Shown in pieces: positions 1 to 11,202 of a stretch of DNA of 64,000 nt. The stretch lies in contig JAEBUN010000002.1 of assembly GCA_023014365.1 (NCBI GenBank), forward strand, positions 2,170,001-2,234,000, given 5' to 3'. The position numbers and the translations under genes are program-made. The stretch comes from Lepiota brunneoincarnata. Taxonomy: Eukaryota > Basidiomycota > Agaricomycetes > Agaricales > Agaricaceae. The notes under the pieces are model-generated. The model had not been told where the DNA came from and ran no database searches. It was given only the letters and a program-made list of their open reading frames with translations. The first letter of the stretch is position 1. Each line of letters begins with the position of its first letter.

Positions 1-735
1 ACCAGCTGCAAGTACTTCAGCGCCTTGATATTGACAAAAATCCATCAGGATCTGCTTACATTGTGATCTTCCGGGGACGAGCCAGAATAACATGCGACAA
101 CCGCGATGGGACAGCATAACGCGTTCTAATGGACAGGATCTCCTTTAGTTGTTTGCATGTAATACCCGCTGAGACCATACCTCCAACCAAATCGGAAAGG
201 CTGGGAGACAGTGTCCATCAGTCTGACTAGAAAACATCAAGAGACCATGCTATGAACCCACCCCCACCGTGAACCTTGTATTCTCCTTCAAACCCCAGCT
301 GCTTCGCGGTCTTCCCCATCGCACTCATACCCTTCTCGACATAATAACTCGAATGCCCCGTCCGCTTGACCACGTTGATCATACCCTCGAGACAAGTCCA
401 ACTATCGAGGCTGACATCCCCGATTCCATTTGAATGACCCAGATCTCCAACCGTACACGAGAAAAGGTTATGCCCAGCAATGGCCTGGATCGCTATCACG
501 AGCCCTTTACCCTTTCCATGCCTGGTAGAAGCCCGAAAGCGCTTACGAATCGAAAGACCCTATGTCAACCCACAAATTTCAGTAGTTAATAATCAGACAA
601 GGCCTTATGTCGAGATTCGATAGAGTCAGATAGTCATACAAGAGTGATCGCATCATCCGCAGAGAATGACTGGAAGCGATAAGTGCCCTCCTCTGTTAGG
701 GCCTGGGCGGCAAGGTTGGCATCCGTTGGAGCCAT
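1..735 (-). CDS. UPF0303/DUF336 family protein (YBR137W-like), 3' end cut by window edge
   Basis: This gene becomes readable only after splicing. Exon 1 starts at the ATG ending at 735 (an in-frame ATG also ends at 756) and runs into FSADDAITL. After a GTATGA-type intron it continues with GLSIRKRFRAS and then GKGLVIAIQAIAGHNLFS. The later exon carries SYYVEKGMSAMG and ends in HGG. The next intron joins it to AFPIWLE, which rebuilds the HGGxFPI signature of the UPF0303 branch of the DUF336/GlcG fold. A further exon reads NALCCPIAVVACYSGSSPED before the window edge. The family is small, about 160-180 residues, and cytosolic. Yeast YBR137W has been linked to tail-anchored protein handling, but the biochemical role is unsettled. 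The gene is divergent from PEX12. Family assignment is good; function is unknown. Confidence 0.75.
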
Positions 736-1086
736 CGTATGGATACCATTAAACATGTGCTATGCTTGCACTTGGAATATGAGTTGACAGAACGAAAGAT
801 CAAAGGTATGATGGGTGCGAATGAAGACCAGGACTCCTGCTGAGTTGGGGGGTCTTGTAAGGTAGTAGGAAGGAAGGTGGAAGACACATGTACATAAAGT
901 GAACCAAGCCCATGATGCCGCGGTGCAACGAGGCGAACTGGACAAACGCGTGGCACGCAGAGACAACCACAGGGACAATCTTACTGACTAGCACACAAGC
1001 ATCCGTACTGAAGGGCCAAGGTGCATGTGAACACCGATTTACCTCCGGCCCGGCCATTATTATTTGCATTAGCCCACACCACCACT
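736..1086. promoter_or_regulatory. shared divergent promoter, UPF0303 gene / PEX12
   Basis: These 351 bases separate two start codons that point away from each other, so both promoters must lie here. I see no clear TATA box. One ACGCGT lies at 946-951, but that hexamer is expected about once per 4 kb by chance. Short open frames in the stretch have no coding character. Confidence 0.45.
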
Positions 1087-2480
1087 ATGGAATTCTTCAA
1101 TGACAATGGTTCCGACCCCCTCAAGCCCTCCCTGTTTGAGCTGGTTGCACAAGAACAGCTCCGAGACCTGCTGCAGCCTGCCCTAAAATACGTTCTCGCA
1201 GTGAGTTGCAATTGACATTCTTTCCGGCAGAGACGCGGTCCGAGCTAGAAATCTCTCTCCAGGTCTTCGCACAAAGATACCCCCGTTACTTGCTGAAGAT
1301 TGTCAACAGACATGAAGAGTTTTACGCAGCTATTATGCTCGTAGTAGAAAACTACTACCTCAGGAAACACAGTGAGTCCGCATATTCAAACTTCCATCCA
1401 CAAACCACCAACATTGTCCTGTGGGGCATCAGATGCTTCATTTTCTGAGAATTTTTATGGGCTCAAAAGGAGACGGAGACCATTTATCGAGACAGAACGG
1501 GCGAAGGCTGCAGTTGGAGGTATCCCTCCCGGCGAAACCTTGCGTGCTCCTGAAATTTGGCGCTCGCTTGTATTTCTGGTACCGCGTGCTTAGTTCGATC
1601 CGGTCTTGTAACGAGATGCTAATGTGATGATTAGGTTGGAATACCATGTTTGCGCGCAAAAGCGCATGACTACTATGAGGAGCTGGGAGGTAGGGGTGAG
1701 TTCCGATGTTCTCGACGAGGGGGTGGACGCTCGGCAACTGAGAGCATTGACGGAGGATGTAGGTCCTTCTGGCATTTTTTGGCACCAGCTCTAACATTCT
1801 TGCAGAGTTTTAGAGGACACCTGCGAAGAGCCTTTAAGATCGTATATCCCTGGCTCAATACATCCTTCGAAGTGTGGCTCCTAGCCTGGAATATCGCATA
1901 CCTGTTTGATAAAACACCATTTTATCGTCCTTGGTTGTCCTGGATTAGGATAGACCTTCGACGACTGGGAGTAGAAGATTTCGTATGTATGAATCTGTCC
2001 TCTCGAGCTTCTTGACTTACACCCTCTCTATAGCACGCTGCCAGTCTCGCAGCCCAGAAGAAACCCCCGCCAACACGGCAGCTCGGCTTACTCACTCGGC
2101 TACGACAACTACTGGCATCCTCACCGCGACTTTTGCTCGACTCTCTGCGGCTCCTCCTGCCAACTGCCATCTTTTTCATCAAGTTCTTGGAGTGGTGGTA
2201 CTCGCCTGGGTCACCTGCGCGCTCACTAAATACCTCTCCCCTCGGGCCGGCTATACCTCCGCCCATCATGTTACCTCCACATCCGCAAGGCCTAAACATT
2301 AACAAAAAGGCATATGGCACATGTCCATTATGCCGAAAGAATATCAATAATGCTACTGCCCTGCCTTCGGGATACGTGTTCTGCTATCGATGTGCTTATG
2401 AACATGTCGAAAAAGAGGGCAGATGCCCCGTGACCTTACTGCCCACCCGGACATGGCAGTTACGAAAAGTACTCGTGTGA
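1087..2480 (+). CDS. PEX12: peroxin-12, RING-type peroxisomal import ligase subunit
   Basis: Pex12 is one of three RING peroxins (Pex2, Pex10, Pex12) in the peroxisomal membrane that ubiquitinate and recycle the import receptor Pex5. The gene starts at MEFFNDNG with ...FELVAQEQLRDLLQPALKY, the conserved Pex2/Pex12 N-terminal start. It continues over several exons through FAQRYPRYLLKIVNRHEEF, the loop RAKAHDYYEEL, and the membrane-associated block with FEVWLLAWNIAYLF and FFIKFLEWWYS. The C-terminal RING-like zinc finger (from about 2315) shows CPLC, then FCYRC, then RCPV. This reduced set of zinc ligands is usual for Pex12. At least four short introns interrupt it. The stop is at 2478-2480. 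Identification is firm; exact internal splice sites were not all resolved. Confidence 0.9.
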
Positions 2481-2796
2481 TATCATACCACTCACGCACG
2501 TTCGTGGGACGATTGGTAGGACTATGTTCTTAGTTTGTTGATGCGATAAGATAATCTTCCCCACTGTAATTATTTGACGCGCTACGCAAAAGATTGCGTT
2601 GGGAACATGCCTTTGAGTCACTCGACAGTGCCGGTCAACACGTGCGAAGACATTCCCAAAAAACCCGTACCGAGGTTCTGGAGAATGAATCGATCCTAGA
2701 ATATTTCCTGTCGTCGCCCTCCCCTCTGCTTCATACCAGCGTGACTTTTCTCCTCTCAGCCTAGATCATCTGCATACTCCTTGGGCTCCAATTGCC

Positions 2797-5700
2797 ATGA
2801 AGGTCATTTTATCCCATGATGCTCGCAGACCCCTCCGGCTCACCCCCTCCTATGGTGACAGTTCGGAAAGCAAATCCAGGCACAGCAAGTCCCAGGGTGG
2901 TCGGTCTACTACCTCGACTACAAGTTTCTCAAGAAAATCATTTCCTCGCTGGCGGCAAACCGCCCTGCATCAGAATCTGCCGCTCTTGCGCTAGGCATAC
3001 GCGCCTCAGACACTACCGTCAGTCATAGTACAGCGTCAAGTGAAATACCCTCCACACCTCCCGGTCCCTAGTCAAGCCTTCATCCTCGCGCCTGGCAATG
3101 ATGGTGATCGCGGCCCGGATTTCCAAGCACACAAAGCAGCGTTTTTCTTCAAACTTGAACGGGAATTGGAGAAAGTATGTTTCGACGCCGAGAAGTAATA
3201 ACGTGACCTTATCAAGAGATAGATAAACGCGTTTTATCTACAAAAAGAGGCAGAATTGCGGCTTAGGTTAGAAACCCTACTATCAAAGCGAAGAGCGGCT
3301 GCTGCGAGAGGTTTCCCGGATGCCAGTGATACTGCCCAGGTCCACAGTGAGTGGAGCGCCGTCGAGGAGGGGTTCCGCTTGCTGGAGAGAGACCTCGGAA
3401 AGCTACAGGTATGGGAATTATATCACCTTCATTTGCGACTTTTATTCATCCAGACCTGCAAGTCTTTCGTGGAAATAAATGCGATCGGCTTTCGTAAAAT
3501 TTTGAAAAAGTACGACAAAAGGTCTACATCCTCCACAAAGGAATTGTATTTGGCTCGACAGGTCGATGTTCAACCAGTTTTCAACCGTCAGGTTTGTCCA
3601 TGTAACCTCCCCTCCTCATAACTGTTATGGACATTTGTCTCGCAGCTTATATCGGAGTTATCTGACACAGTAGCGGCATGCCTGGTCAACCTTGTGGATC
3701 TTTCTTCTGGACTCAAGTTTGAGGGACCCGCCGCGAATGACATACTCACGCAACAAATTCTTTGCGATGTCCCTCCTCCCTCTGGTCCTCTTCGGGACTT
3801 GGAAAAGAACTTTCATCAGGCTATCCTAAACTTCCGACTCGGGCGCCGTCGTGGATTGCGTACACTTCTCGGAGAGTCTCGGGCAACAGAATGGAGGCAG
3901 TGTGAATGTGGCGCGGGTTTTATGGAACGCGATAATCGAGGCACCACCCGATCTGGCTGATTTAATACTCTCGACGCTCTCTGCACCTTTTGATTTTCAC
4001 TTCGTCGACGACATTAATGGCCGCACTTGCTTGCACGATGCTGCCATTGCTGGTGCGTCTCGTTTGGTCGAACTATGCATCCGCCATAGAGTACAGATCG
4101 ACGGAAGCGATGTATACGGACGGCATGCATTGCACTATGCGTGTATGAACGGATACCCGCGTATATGTGAACAACTTCTGCTGGCACACTCGCCCCCAGA
4201 TGCCCTGGACCGAGACAATTACTCGCCATTGGTTTATGGTACTCTTAAAGGGGATGTAGAATGTGTGCGGGTACTGCTCGAGCAAGGAAAGGTGCCAGTT
4301 CAGTCCCCGTCCCCTTCAGGCGATCTTATCCCACTATCACTTGCAAGCCAGTCAGGCCACGTTGAGGTAGCAATCCTACTCCTTCAACATGGTGCAACCT
4401 CTATACCAAATAGTAACGGCGAATACCCGATTCATTTAGCAGCAAGGGAAGGTCACTCACAGATTTGTCGGCGGCTTCTCGGCATGGACGGGTGGGACAT
4501 ACCCGACAAATATCACGAGTGGACGCCTCTTTTTCATGCGGCTCGGTATGGCAGGGTGGATTGTGTACAGGTTCTTCTCGAGGCCGGGAGCGCCCCACAC
4601 GCTAAGGATGAACTTGGCCAAACAGCTGCTCACTACGCCGCGTGGTACGGCCACCACGACTGCCTCGCATTGATCTTGTCCGCGATCCAAACAACTTCAA
4701 CGCCGCAAATAGGGACCAGACCGAGGATTAGTCCACCGACTTTGGAACATATACCTGCTGGAGATTCCGAGATTGACCTCATTCCCTCGCTTTCTCTCCC
4801 TCCACCAGCAATGCCACACAGGGTTTATGGTCACAACTTCCTTGATCGCAACCATCTTGTTCGGGTGACTATCGGTCCTGACTCGAGAAATTCCAATAGT
4901 CCTGGTATCCGACTGCATCATCGACTCATCAGCCCAATGTTTAAGGACGAATACCTGGTTGCTTCTACACCTCTGAAACTTGTGATGACTTCCACAAGTC
5001 CCCAAGTTATTTCCGCGCCATATAGCATATCACTACCGCAAAAAGAAGGAAAGGAGGTGTTTACGTTTCAGGTCCCTTCACTAGATTGCTTGTCACTCGA
5101 GTTTTCTATATATCCGAACTTTGGAACGAAGACCATTGGGCGGGCTATAGCACTGCCGGCGTCTCTCAGCGGGTGTGTTAGTGGCACACGTGAGTTTACC
5201 CTCCCGATATTAGATACACGATTGCATGTCATTGGCGAGGTATGTGATTTTAGCCATTCAGATACTTTTCTTCACTATCATTATCATAGGTTGATTTTGC
5301 TATGAATATCATTACCTCTTTCCATGGCGTGCGACTCGAAATTGGGGGAGGTGTAGAGACTTATTGGAAATCTACAGCGTTACATGCAACACCCCGCACA
5401 CAACCAGGCCTTCTTCGTCCTCCAGGGTCAAGACCTAGCCGGATAGGTTCAGCTCAAACATCACCTGCTCAAGGTATCGCGTTCGCAGGACACCAGGCGC
5501 TTCCCGTCACGTCGCTCCGGGGGCAATATTCATATGTCATGGTACAAGTTACCCGGGATCTGTGTCCTGTGGTGTGTTCGGAGTGGATATTGCCCGGGAC
5601 CGGATTCGAGTTGGGCGTGAGTGATGTGACGCTTGTGCAGTTCCAAGAAGTTGCGACTCGCCTCAGGAGGGATCTCGCTTCTTTGGGTAATCGGCCGTTA

Positions 5701-6510
5701 CTCGACTGGTCAGGTTTAATAGGCCGGAGGTTGATGGTGCCTCTGGTGACGCTGTTCCAGGCATGTCAATCCATGCACCGTTAGAGTACCACCTGAAATT
5801 TCTTTCTCAGGTTCTTCCGAATAGCACCAACATCTGCATAGACCTGGCCCTCGTATGCCGAAGTACCGAGAATCACCCACACATTCGCCGGCTGAATCTC
5901 AATGCAGCCGTGGACGCCGTCCTTCGAGATATTTTTAATACGTCAACAATACCTACGAGGAGCCGAATCATTTTCAACTCGTTCTGCCCAGACGTATGTT
6001 CCGCGCTAAATTGGAAGCAACCCAACTGTGAGTATAACATTCTTCCACAGGCCCTCGCTGAAGAGAAAAGTCACGTTGTGTTACCTTCCTGCCTTACAGA
6101 TCCAGTATTCTTCTCCTCAAGATGTGGCAGAGACAACCGATCTCTGCCGACATGCAGTTACCAGATGGTGGATGAGAGTGATGACAGATTGGCTAGTGTC
6201 GGCGCTGCGGTGGAGTTTGCGAAAGACAATAACCTGCTCGGTGTTTTTGTCGATGCTGAGCTTCTGGCAAGATCTATTTCCCTTTTGCGGAGCATTCATT
6301 ACTTATACCATCTTGGTATCCTAGTGTCAAGTTCCATCCCTTGTTGATGCAATGCGCAACTCGGGTCTCATTGTTGGTGTGCACGGGAACCCGTCCAATC
6401 CTGCTCCTCTGACACAAGGGCTTGAGGCGGACCTCAATCCCATCGACGCTTTCATTTCGGGCGGCTCAATTTCTTTTCTTGATCACTCGGCAACAAGAGA
6501 ACTAATTTAG
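2797..6510 (+). CDS. PHO81: Pho81-type SPX-ankyrin-GDPD-like phosphate regulator
   Basis: Domain order is SPX, about seven ankyrin repeats, then a glycerophosphodiester-phosphodiesterase-like C-terminus. This is the layout of Pho81, the inhibitor of the Pho80-Pho85 cyclin-CDK in the phosphate-starvation pathway, and of Gde1. The SPX N-terminus is rebuilt only with a 6-nt first exon: ATGAAG (2797-2802), an intron 2803-2861, then TTCGGAAAG, giving MKFGKQIQAQQVPGW. The SPX also has YYLDYKFLKKII and INAIGFRKILKKYDK, the inositol-pyrophosphate-binding lysines. Ankyrins run from about 4000 to 4680 (for example GRTCLHDAAIAGASRLVELC). In the GDPD part the catalytic HRG motif is absent; the equivalent stretch reads LRGQYSYVMVQVTRDL. 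This supports Pho81 (regulator) over Gde1 (enzyme). The tail reads FLDHSATRELI, stop at 6508-6510. It converges on the ABC gene. Confidence 0.85.
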
Positions 6511-6775
6511 TATGAGGGTGGTATCGAGTCTTACTCAGGGATGGGGACATGAAAATGGTCGGAGAAGGAGCGTTACAGAGGTCAAGGTGGGAAGAATTAC
6601 AAATGAATGTAGTCGGAGATGTGTGGGTTGAGGTTGATATAAATTACATTAGAGATACAATCTTGGTATTGTTAGTTTCTAACTAATTGTATTATCATGG
6701 CTGTTAGTAGTACCGAAAAGTGCGGCAGGGCAATCAACGGGGATGAAAAAAATAGTGGACGGCGCCAGTCAATGA

Positions 6776-9560
6776 TCAAATCGAGGCGTGGTATAATGAG
6801 GCGTAAGAACCGTTCTTCGCAAGGAGTTCTTCGTGCGATCCGAACTCAGTTATGGTCTAGGAAGCGAATCCGCCAGTCCATGTCAGTTTTTAAATTCAAG
6901 GGTTTGCAGGAACAATCTTGCCGGCGGAAAGGACGTACCCCATTCTCCATCATAGCCACCTTGTCCGCGCGTCGGGCGGTAGAAAGTCGGTGGGTTATAA
7001 AAATTACAGTCTTCAACCTTTCCCCGTTCGGCAGCTTGGATATCTTTGTGATTGTGTTAAAAATCTGCGTCTGGGCATGGGCGTCGAGCGACGACGTCTA
7101 TTTTCAGAGATTGAAAAAGGGGGAGTAGTCATGAGCAACTAAGAATAGCACCTAAAAGATGCGAGGTGGCCAAGCCAATCACACGTACAGGTTCATCAAA
7201 TACCAAGAGGTCCACGGCCGGTTCTGTCGCTCTCATGAATGCCCGTGCGATCGCTATCCGCTGCCACTGCAAAAGCGAGCCCAGAGCCCGTTCATTACTG
7301 GATTCGCGACCGAGGGAAAAAATTGGATGCTCACCTCGCCGCCGGATAAACCATGCCGCTGTTGATGGTCGTAACCCATCATTCCAGGGTACGAGATGGA
7401 GTCAAAACCAGGTGTCTCTAACACGGTCTTGAGCCCCTTGGGCAAAGAATTGACGAGTCCGTCAGCCTCGGCCAGATTGACAGCTTGCGTGATCGCAGGT
7501 CTATACCCAATTTTCTCAACGTTCCCAAGCCCGACGTTTTCCTTGACTGTTGAGTTGAATTTGGAAAACCCTTGGAAGACAGCACTTGTGTGTTTATGGT
7601 AATCTGAAGGGTCGTATGACCTAATATCAGTGCCGTTGACACTTAGTGACCCCTTGTCAAAGTCGAGGATTCGCAGAAGGATTTTGGCAAGAGTGGATTT
7701 CCCTGGAGGTACGGAAAAGTTTAAGCGAGCCTACTTTACCTAAACTAAGAAAACGTACCTGAACCGTTGAGACCTACAATAGCGAGAGTCTCGCCTCGTT
7801 CCAATGAAAAAGTGACATCCTTCAGAGCAGGCTCGGTCGATCCTGGGTATGTATACGACAATTCTCTACGATATTTGCTTATATGAGTGCAACGCTGAGC
7901 TTCGAGAGACCGTTCTATACGCACTTGACGTCAATGCTAACTCCGCCCGGCCTCTGCTCGTACTTGATGACATCTTGCGGCTTGGGTTGCAGCTGCGGCT
8001 TGAGCTCTAAACTTGCGCAAAATGCGGACATTAGGAAAATCCCCTGAAATGCCATCTTCGAAGTGGTAACTAGGCTCCTCGATGAGTACATGATTGACTG
8101 AATGGAACTCCGGTAAACGGTGATTGAGCCTAGGCAAGAAGTGGAGCTCTTGAGAAGGAATAACATTGGGATCTACAGGACATTGATGTGAGTCATGCAC
8201 GATGTCAAGGGGATGCCAAGAATGAAAGGCACACACATTCTGTACGGCATAAATTAATTCAGTCAAATTGCACTGCGCAAAGTGGGTGGTGCGTTGCGGT
8301 TGCAGTTCTTCGGACTCCAGGATCACTTTTCGGGCATTTGACCAGGATTTCAAGATCCACTCGCCCAAGCCAAACAAGGCAATTTCGGGTCGATAGGAAT
8401 TACTGTATGCCAGATTTCGCATTTTCTCCAACCGGTCTGTTGCGCGAGCTTCCTTGGTGGTTGTCCGCACATATGGGGGATTATCTGGGACGTTGTACCA
8501 AGACACCAAAATAGGAAAAAGAGCCGAAATGACCGACAGGAAAAGCACACCCAAATGCGAAGCAGCATGCGTGAGAGAGATGATGAGAAACAAGTGCGAT
8601 AGGATTTCGGTTACGAGGGAGAAAACTTGTAGGAAATCCAATGGGGAAAGGAATCCGAATCCCGTTCCGCTGAATGACCGCGCAAAAAGTTCAGATTCTT
8701 GGAGGAGATCGCGCACGACCGGGTCCGCTAGTGTAGGGACATCAAGCCGAACGCGGTGTTCCATCTGCTTGTATTCAATATAGAACCGGGCTGATTCCAG
8801 GACCACTCTTTCGTTCGATGCACTGAGAATGGGATGACAGTTGGTGGTTTCCCAAGTAGGGGTTCAACAAGAAGACTCACGCGATGGATTCCAGAGACCC
8901 CTCCAGCACTCTGCGACAGACCTCCATGAATATCAGACACAGAAGACGTGACCATGTGAAGGACTCTGATGCAATCAGAGCGTAGAGCTACAGGGGGGGG
9001 GTGATAGTATTAGCAGCAGGGTGGTCCGATCAACGAAGTGCCAACCTCGTCAACGATCAAAGCCTGAAAGGCACAGTAAGGAAGGGATGTGAGGAGAGGG
9101 AAGGGAAAGAACGAACCTGGGAGTAACCCCGGATTGCTGGGAAAAGGCTCCTCGCTATGTTCAGAGAGACCATGAGAGTGGTTCTCAGTGGGTTCAGGCT
9201 CCACAAGGACTTGAGCTGAGATGTCAAAAACAAGTCAGACACCCAATGTGATGCGCGTCAAGGTGGTTGTCGACGCACAAAGGTATAACTGCAGCGCTGA
9301 GTGACAAAGAATGCGAGTCTGGCATTCTCGAAGTGGAGCTGTCGCTGTGCGCCTGGGACGAGCAAACCCACTTCGTGGTTTGGGACCTTCCTCGACGCGA
9401 GCCAGGCGTCGAAGATGGAGTCTGGTATGTCAAATGGGGGTAGTTGCTTGTGCTTAGGGTCGCGCATTGGACGTGAGTGGAAGAGAAAGTGAGCAGGAAA
9501 GTGGAGACATTGGGCTGCGAGGGTGCGGTACATGCGTGAGCAGCAAGAAGATTCACGCAT
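6776..9560 (-). CDS. ABC transporter, single nucleotide-binding domain with divergent membrane part
   Basis: The nucleotide-binding half is complete once spliced. Walker A is GLNGSG|GKST, split by an intron near 7700-7760. The signature LSGGE lies near 7360. Walker B and D-loop [12 protein letters not shown] span an intron near 7090-7190, and the H-loop is [14 protein letters not shown] near 6990. The end reads [17 protein letters not shown], stop complement at 6776-6778. The N-terminal half (8000-9450) has hydrophobic stretches such as [16 protein letters not shown] but no textbook six-helix domain. It looks like the poorly studied ABCB-like proteins common in Agaricomycetes. One exon (9046-9063) is only 18 nt and encodes ALIVDE. 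The start is uncertain: the ATG ending at 9560 is used, but MRDPKHK further in is also possible. Substrate unknown. Confidence 0.75.
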
Positions 9561-9921
9561 TGGTGGCGGGGTCTTATAGTGGCGGCCCTCGGAATGTCTA
9601 GCACCCAGAAAGAGAGGTCATATATTATATACGAATTCCGGCGGTCTTTCATGTCCGTATGATTGCGGTGCAAAAAGGAGTCGGGAAGGTGCACAGGATA
9701 TATGCGCATATGGTGAATCCGACCCAAAAGACAGTTTTGCTCGTCGTGACGCGCCGCCGGTCCTGACTTCCTTATCTGGGAGCACAGCCACCCGCCCAAA
9801 TCAGTATCTCACCAGGCACGTGCTGCAGGTGTGGTCCCTTGAGCTATGTAGCAACCGTATGTCATTCACTTCAAGCTGGCTTTCTTATTAATTTTTTTTC
9901 TTCAGTCGCCCGCTCGCTTTT

Positions 9922-11057
9922 ATGGAAAGCCAAGACATGTCACTCTCAGGGCTTTCAGACAGTCTCCAGAAACTCAGGGTGCAGCAGGAGTTGGGCGGGC
10001 ATGACCCAGGGCCCAACCCCAGTCAGCAGGAGAACGAAGAAGATGAGCTACAGCAGATCGCATACCCACGCACTCCGCATTCGCGTGATGGTTATGGCTT
10101 TAGGAAGTCTGGTGTTAACACACCCCTCACCCCAGGCCAGCAGTCCGATTCTGGTTCGATCCATAGACGTCTTGATGAGCTCGTACCGGACCCCAACGGC
10201 CTCGGTTGGCCAGGCGAGTACTCACAAACACACACACCCGGAACCCCCCGTATTCACACACACACTGTAGCCAAGTCTACCTATTTCCCGACTGAATGCA
10301 TCCCCTGCCGAACGACTTGTCCGGGAGCGTAAGATGGCATCTGCGGTACGCACTATCCTCGAGTGCATCGGCGAAGACCCCGACCGTGAGGGCCTATTGA
10401 GGACGCCAGAGCGATATGCCCAAGCAATTATGTGGATGACCAGAGGTTATGAGGAACGTCTGGCTGGTATTACTGTTCCGCCACTTTACCGAACGCCCGC
10501 TGGGCCACTAAAACTGCAAATACTCGGCAGATGTCATAAACGATGCCATATTTGCCGAAGACCACGATGAAATGGTGTTGGTTAGAGATATAGACATTTC
10601 AAGTCTATGTGAACACCACCTCGTGCCGTTTACCGGTAAAGTGCGCCACAAACTTTTCATACACACACACACAGAAATTCATCATATCCGCCGCCCCAGG
10701 TCGCGATTGCGTATATTCCTAATCGATTGGTACTGGGGCTGTCCAAACTTGCACGCGTGGCTGAAACATTCAGTCGCCGCCTGCAAGTGCAAGAGCGTCT
10801 CACGAAACAAATTGCCATCGCCGTGCAAGAGGCCATCAAACCTCGTGGGGTTGCTGTTGTGATGGAGGCGACGTACGTTTTACTTCATACACCTGTCTGT
10901 CCGTGTCTTGTCCTCATTTTCATCTCCCAGCCACCTGTGCATGACAATGCGTGGAGTGCAAAAACCAGGAGCAATTACAACAACATCGTGTATGCTTGGG
11001 TGTTTCCGAACACAGCAAAAAACACGAGAGGAGTTTCTCACTCTCATTAAGCGTTGA
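9922..11057 (+). CDS. FOL2: GTP cyclohydrolase I
   Basis: This enzyme converts GTP to 7,8-dihydroneopterin triphosphate, the first step of folate and tetrahydropterin synthesis. Conserved blocks appear in order across five exons: a fungal N-terminal extension ([10 protein letters not shown]...), then [19 protein letters not shown] and [17 protein letters not shown]. After an intron the zinc-site block [14 protein letters not shown] follows, then [16 protein letters not shown], then [13 protein letters not shown] and the end LTLIKR, stop at 11055-11057. The zinc ligands Cys and His of CEHH and the Cys of LCM are present. The junction between the extension and the catalytic domain (about 10213-10275) needs an uncommon donor, GTACTC, to stay in frame, which gives [13 protein letters not shown]. 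The gene converges on THO2, with about 145 bp between the ends. Confidence 0.93.
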
Positions 11058-11202
11058 GCTGACCCATATTTTTGACGATTCAACTCGCACCACTTAACTT
11101 ATTCTTGTTATCTCCCTGGACGCTTTTCTCAACCCACCGAAATCTATCATTAGAAATCCCGGATTAGCTACAATTACTCAAAGGAAATACTATGCTACAT
11201 AA

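Noticed and set aside
946..951. single ACGCGT boxes elsewhere (for example near PEX12, in PHO81, SEC22 and RAT1)
   Set aside because: About sixteen such hexamers are expected by chance in 64 kb, and most found lie in coding sequence. Only the DUT1 pair and, weakly, the MRC1 and MBP1 sites were kept.
3010..3076. apparent frameshift in the PHO81 SPX domain
   Set aside because: The frame is restored by a short intron of about 49-55 nt (donor near GTCATA or GTACAG, acceptor TCAAG), so a sequencing error or pseudogene need not be assumed.
6697..7128. 143-codon plus-strand open frame
   Set aside because: It is antisense to the last exons of the ABC transporter, which carry the H-loop and the true C-terminus.
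10213..10330. apparent +1 frameshift in GTP cyclohydrolase before NASPAERL
   Set aside because: Using the donor GTACTC and the acceptor CCAAG keeps the frame and gives [13 protein letters not shown].
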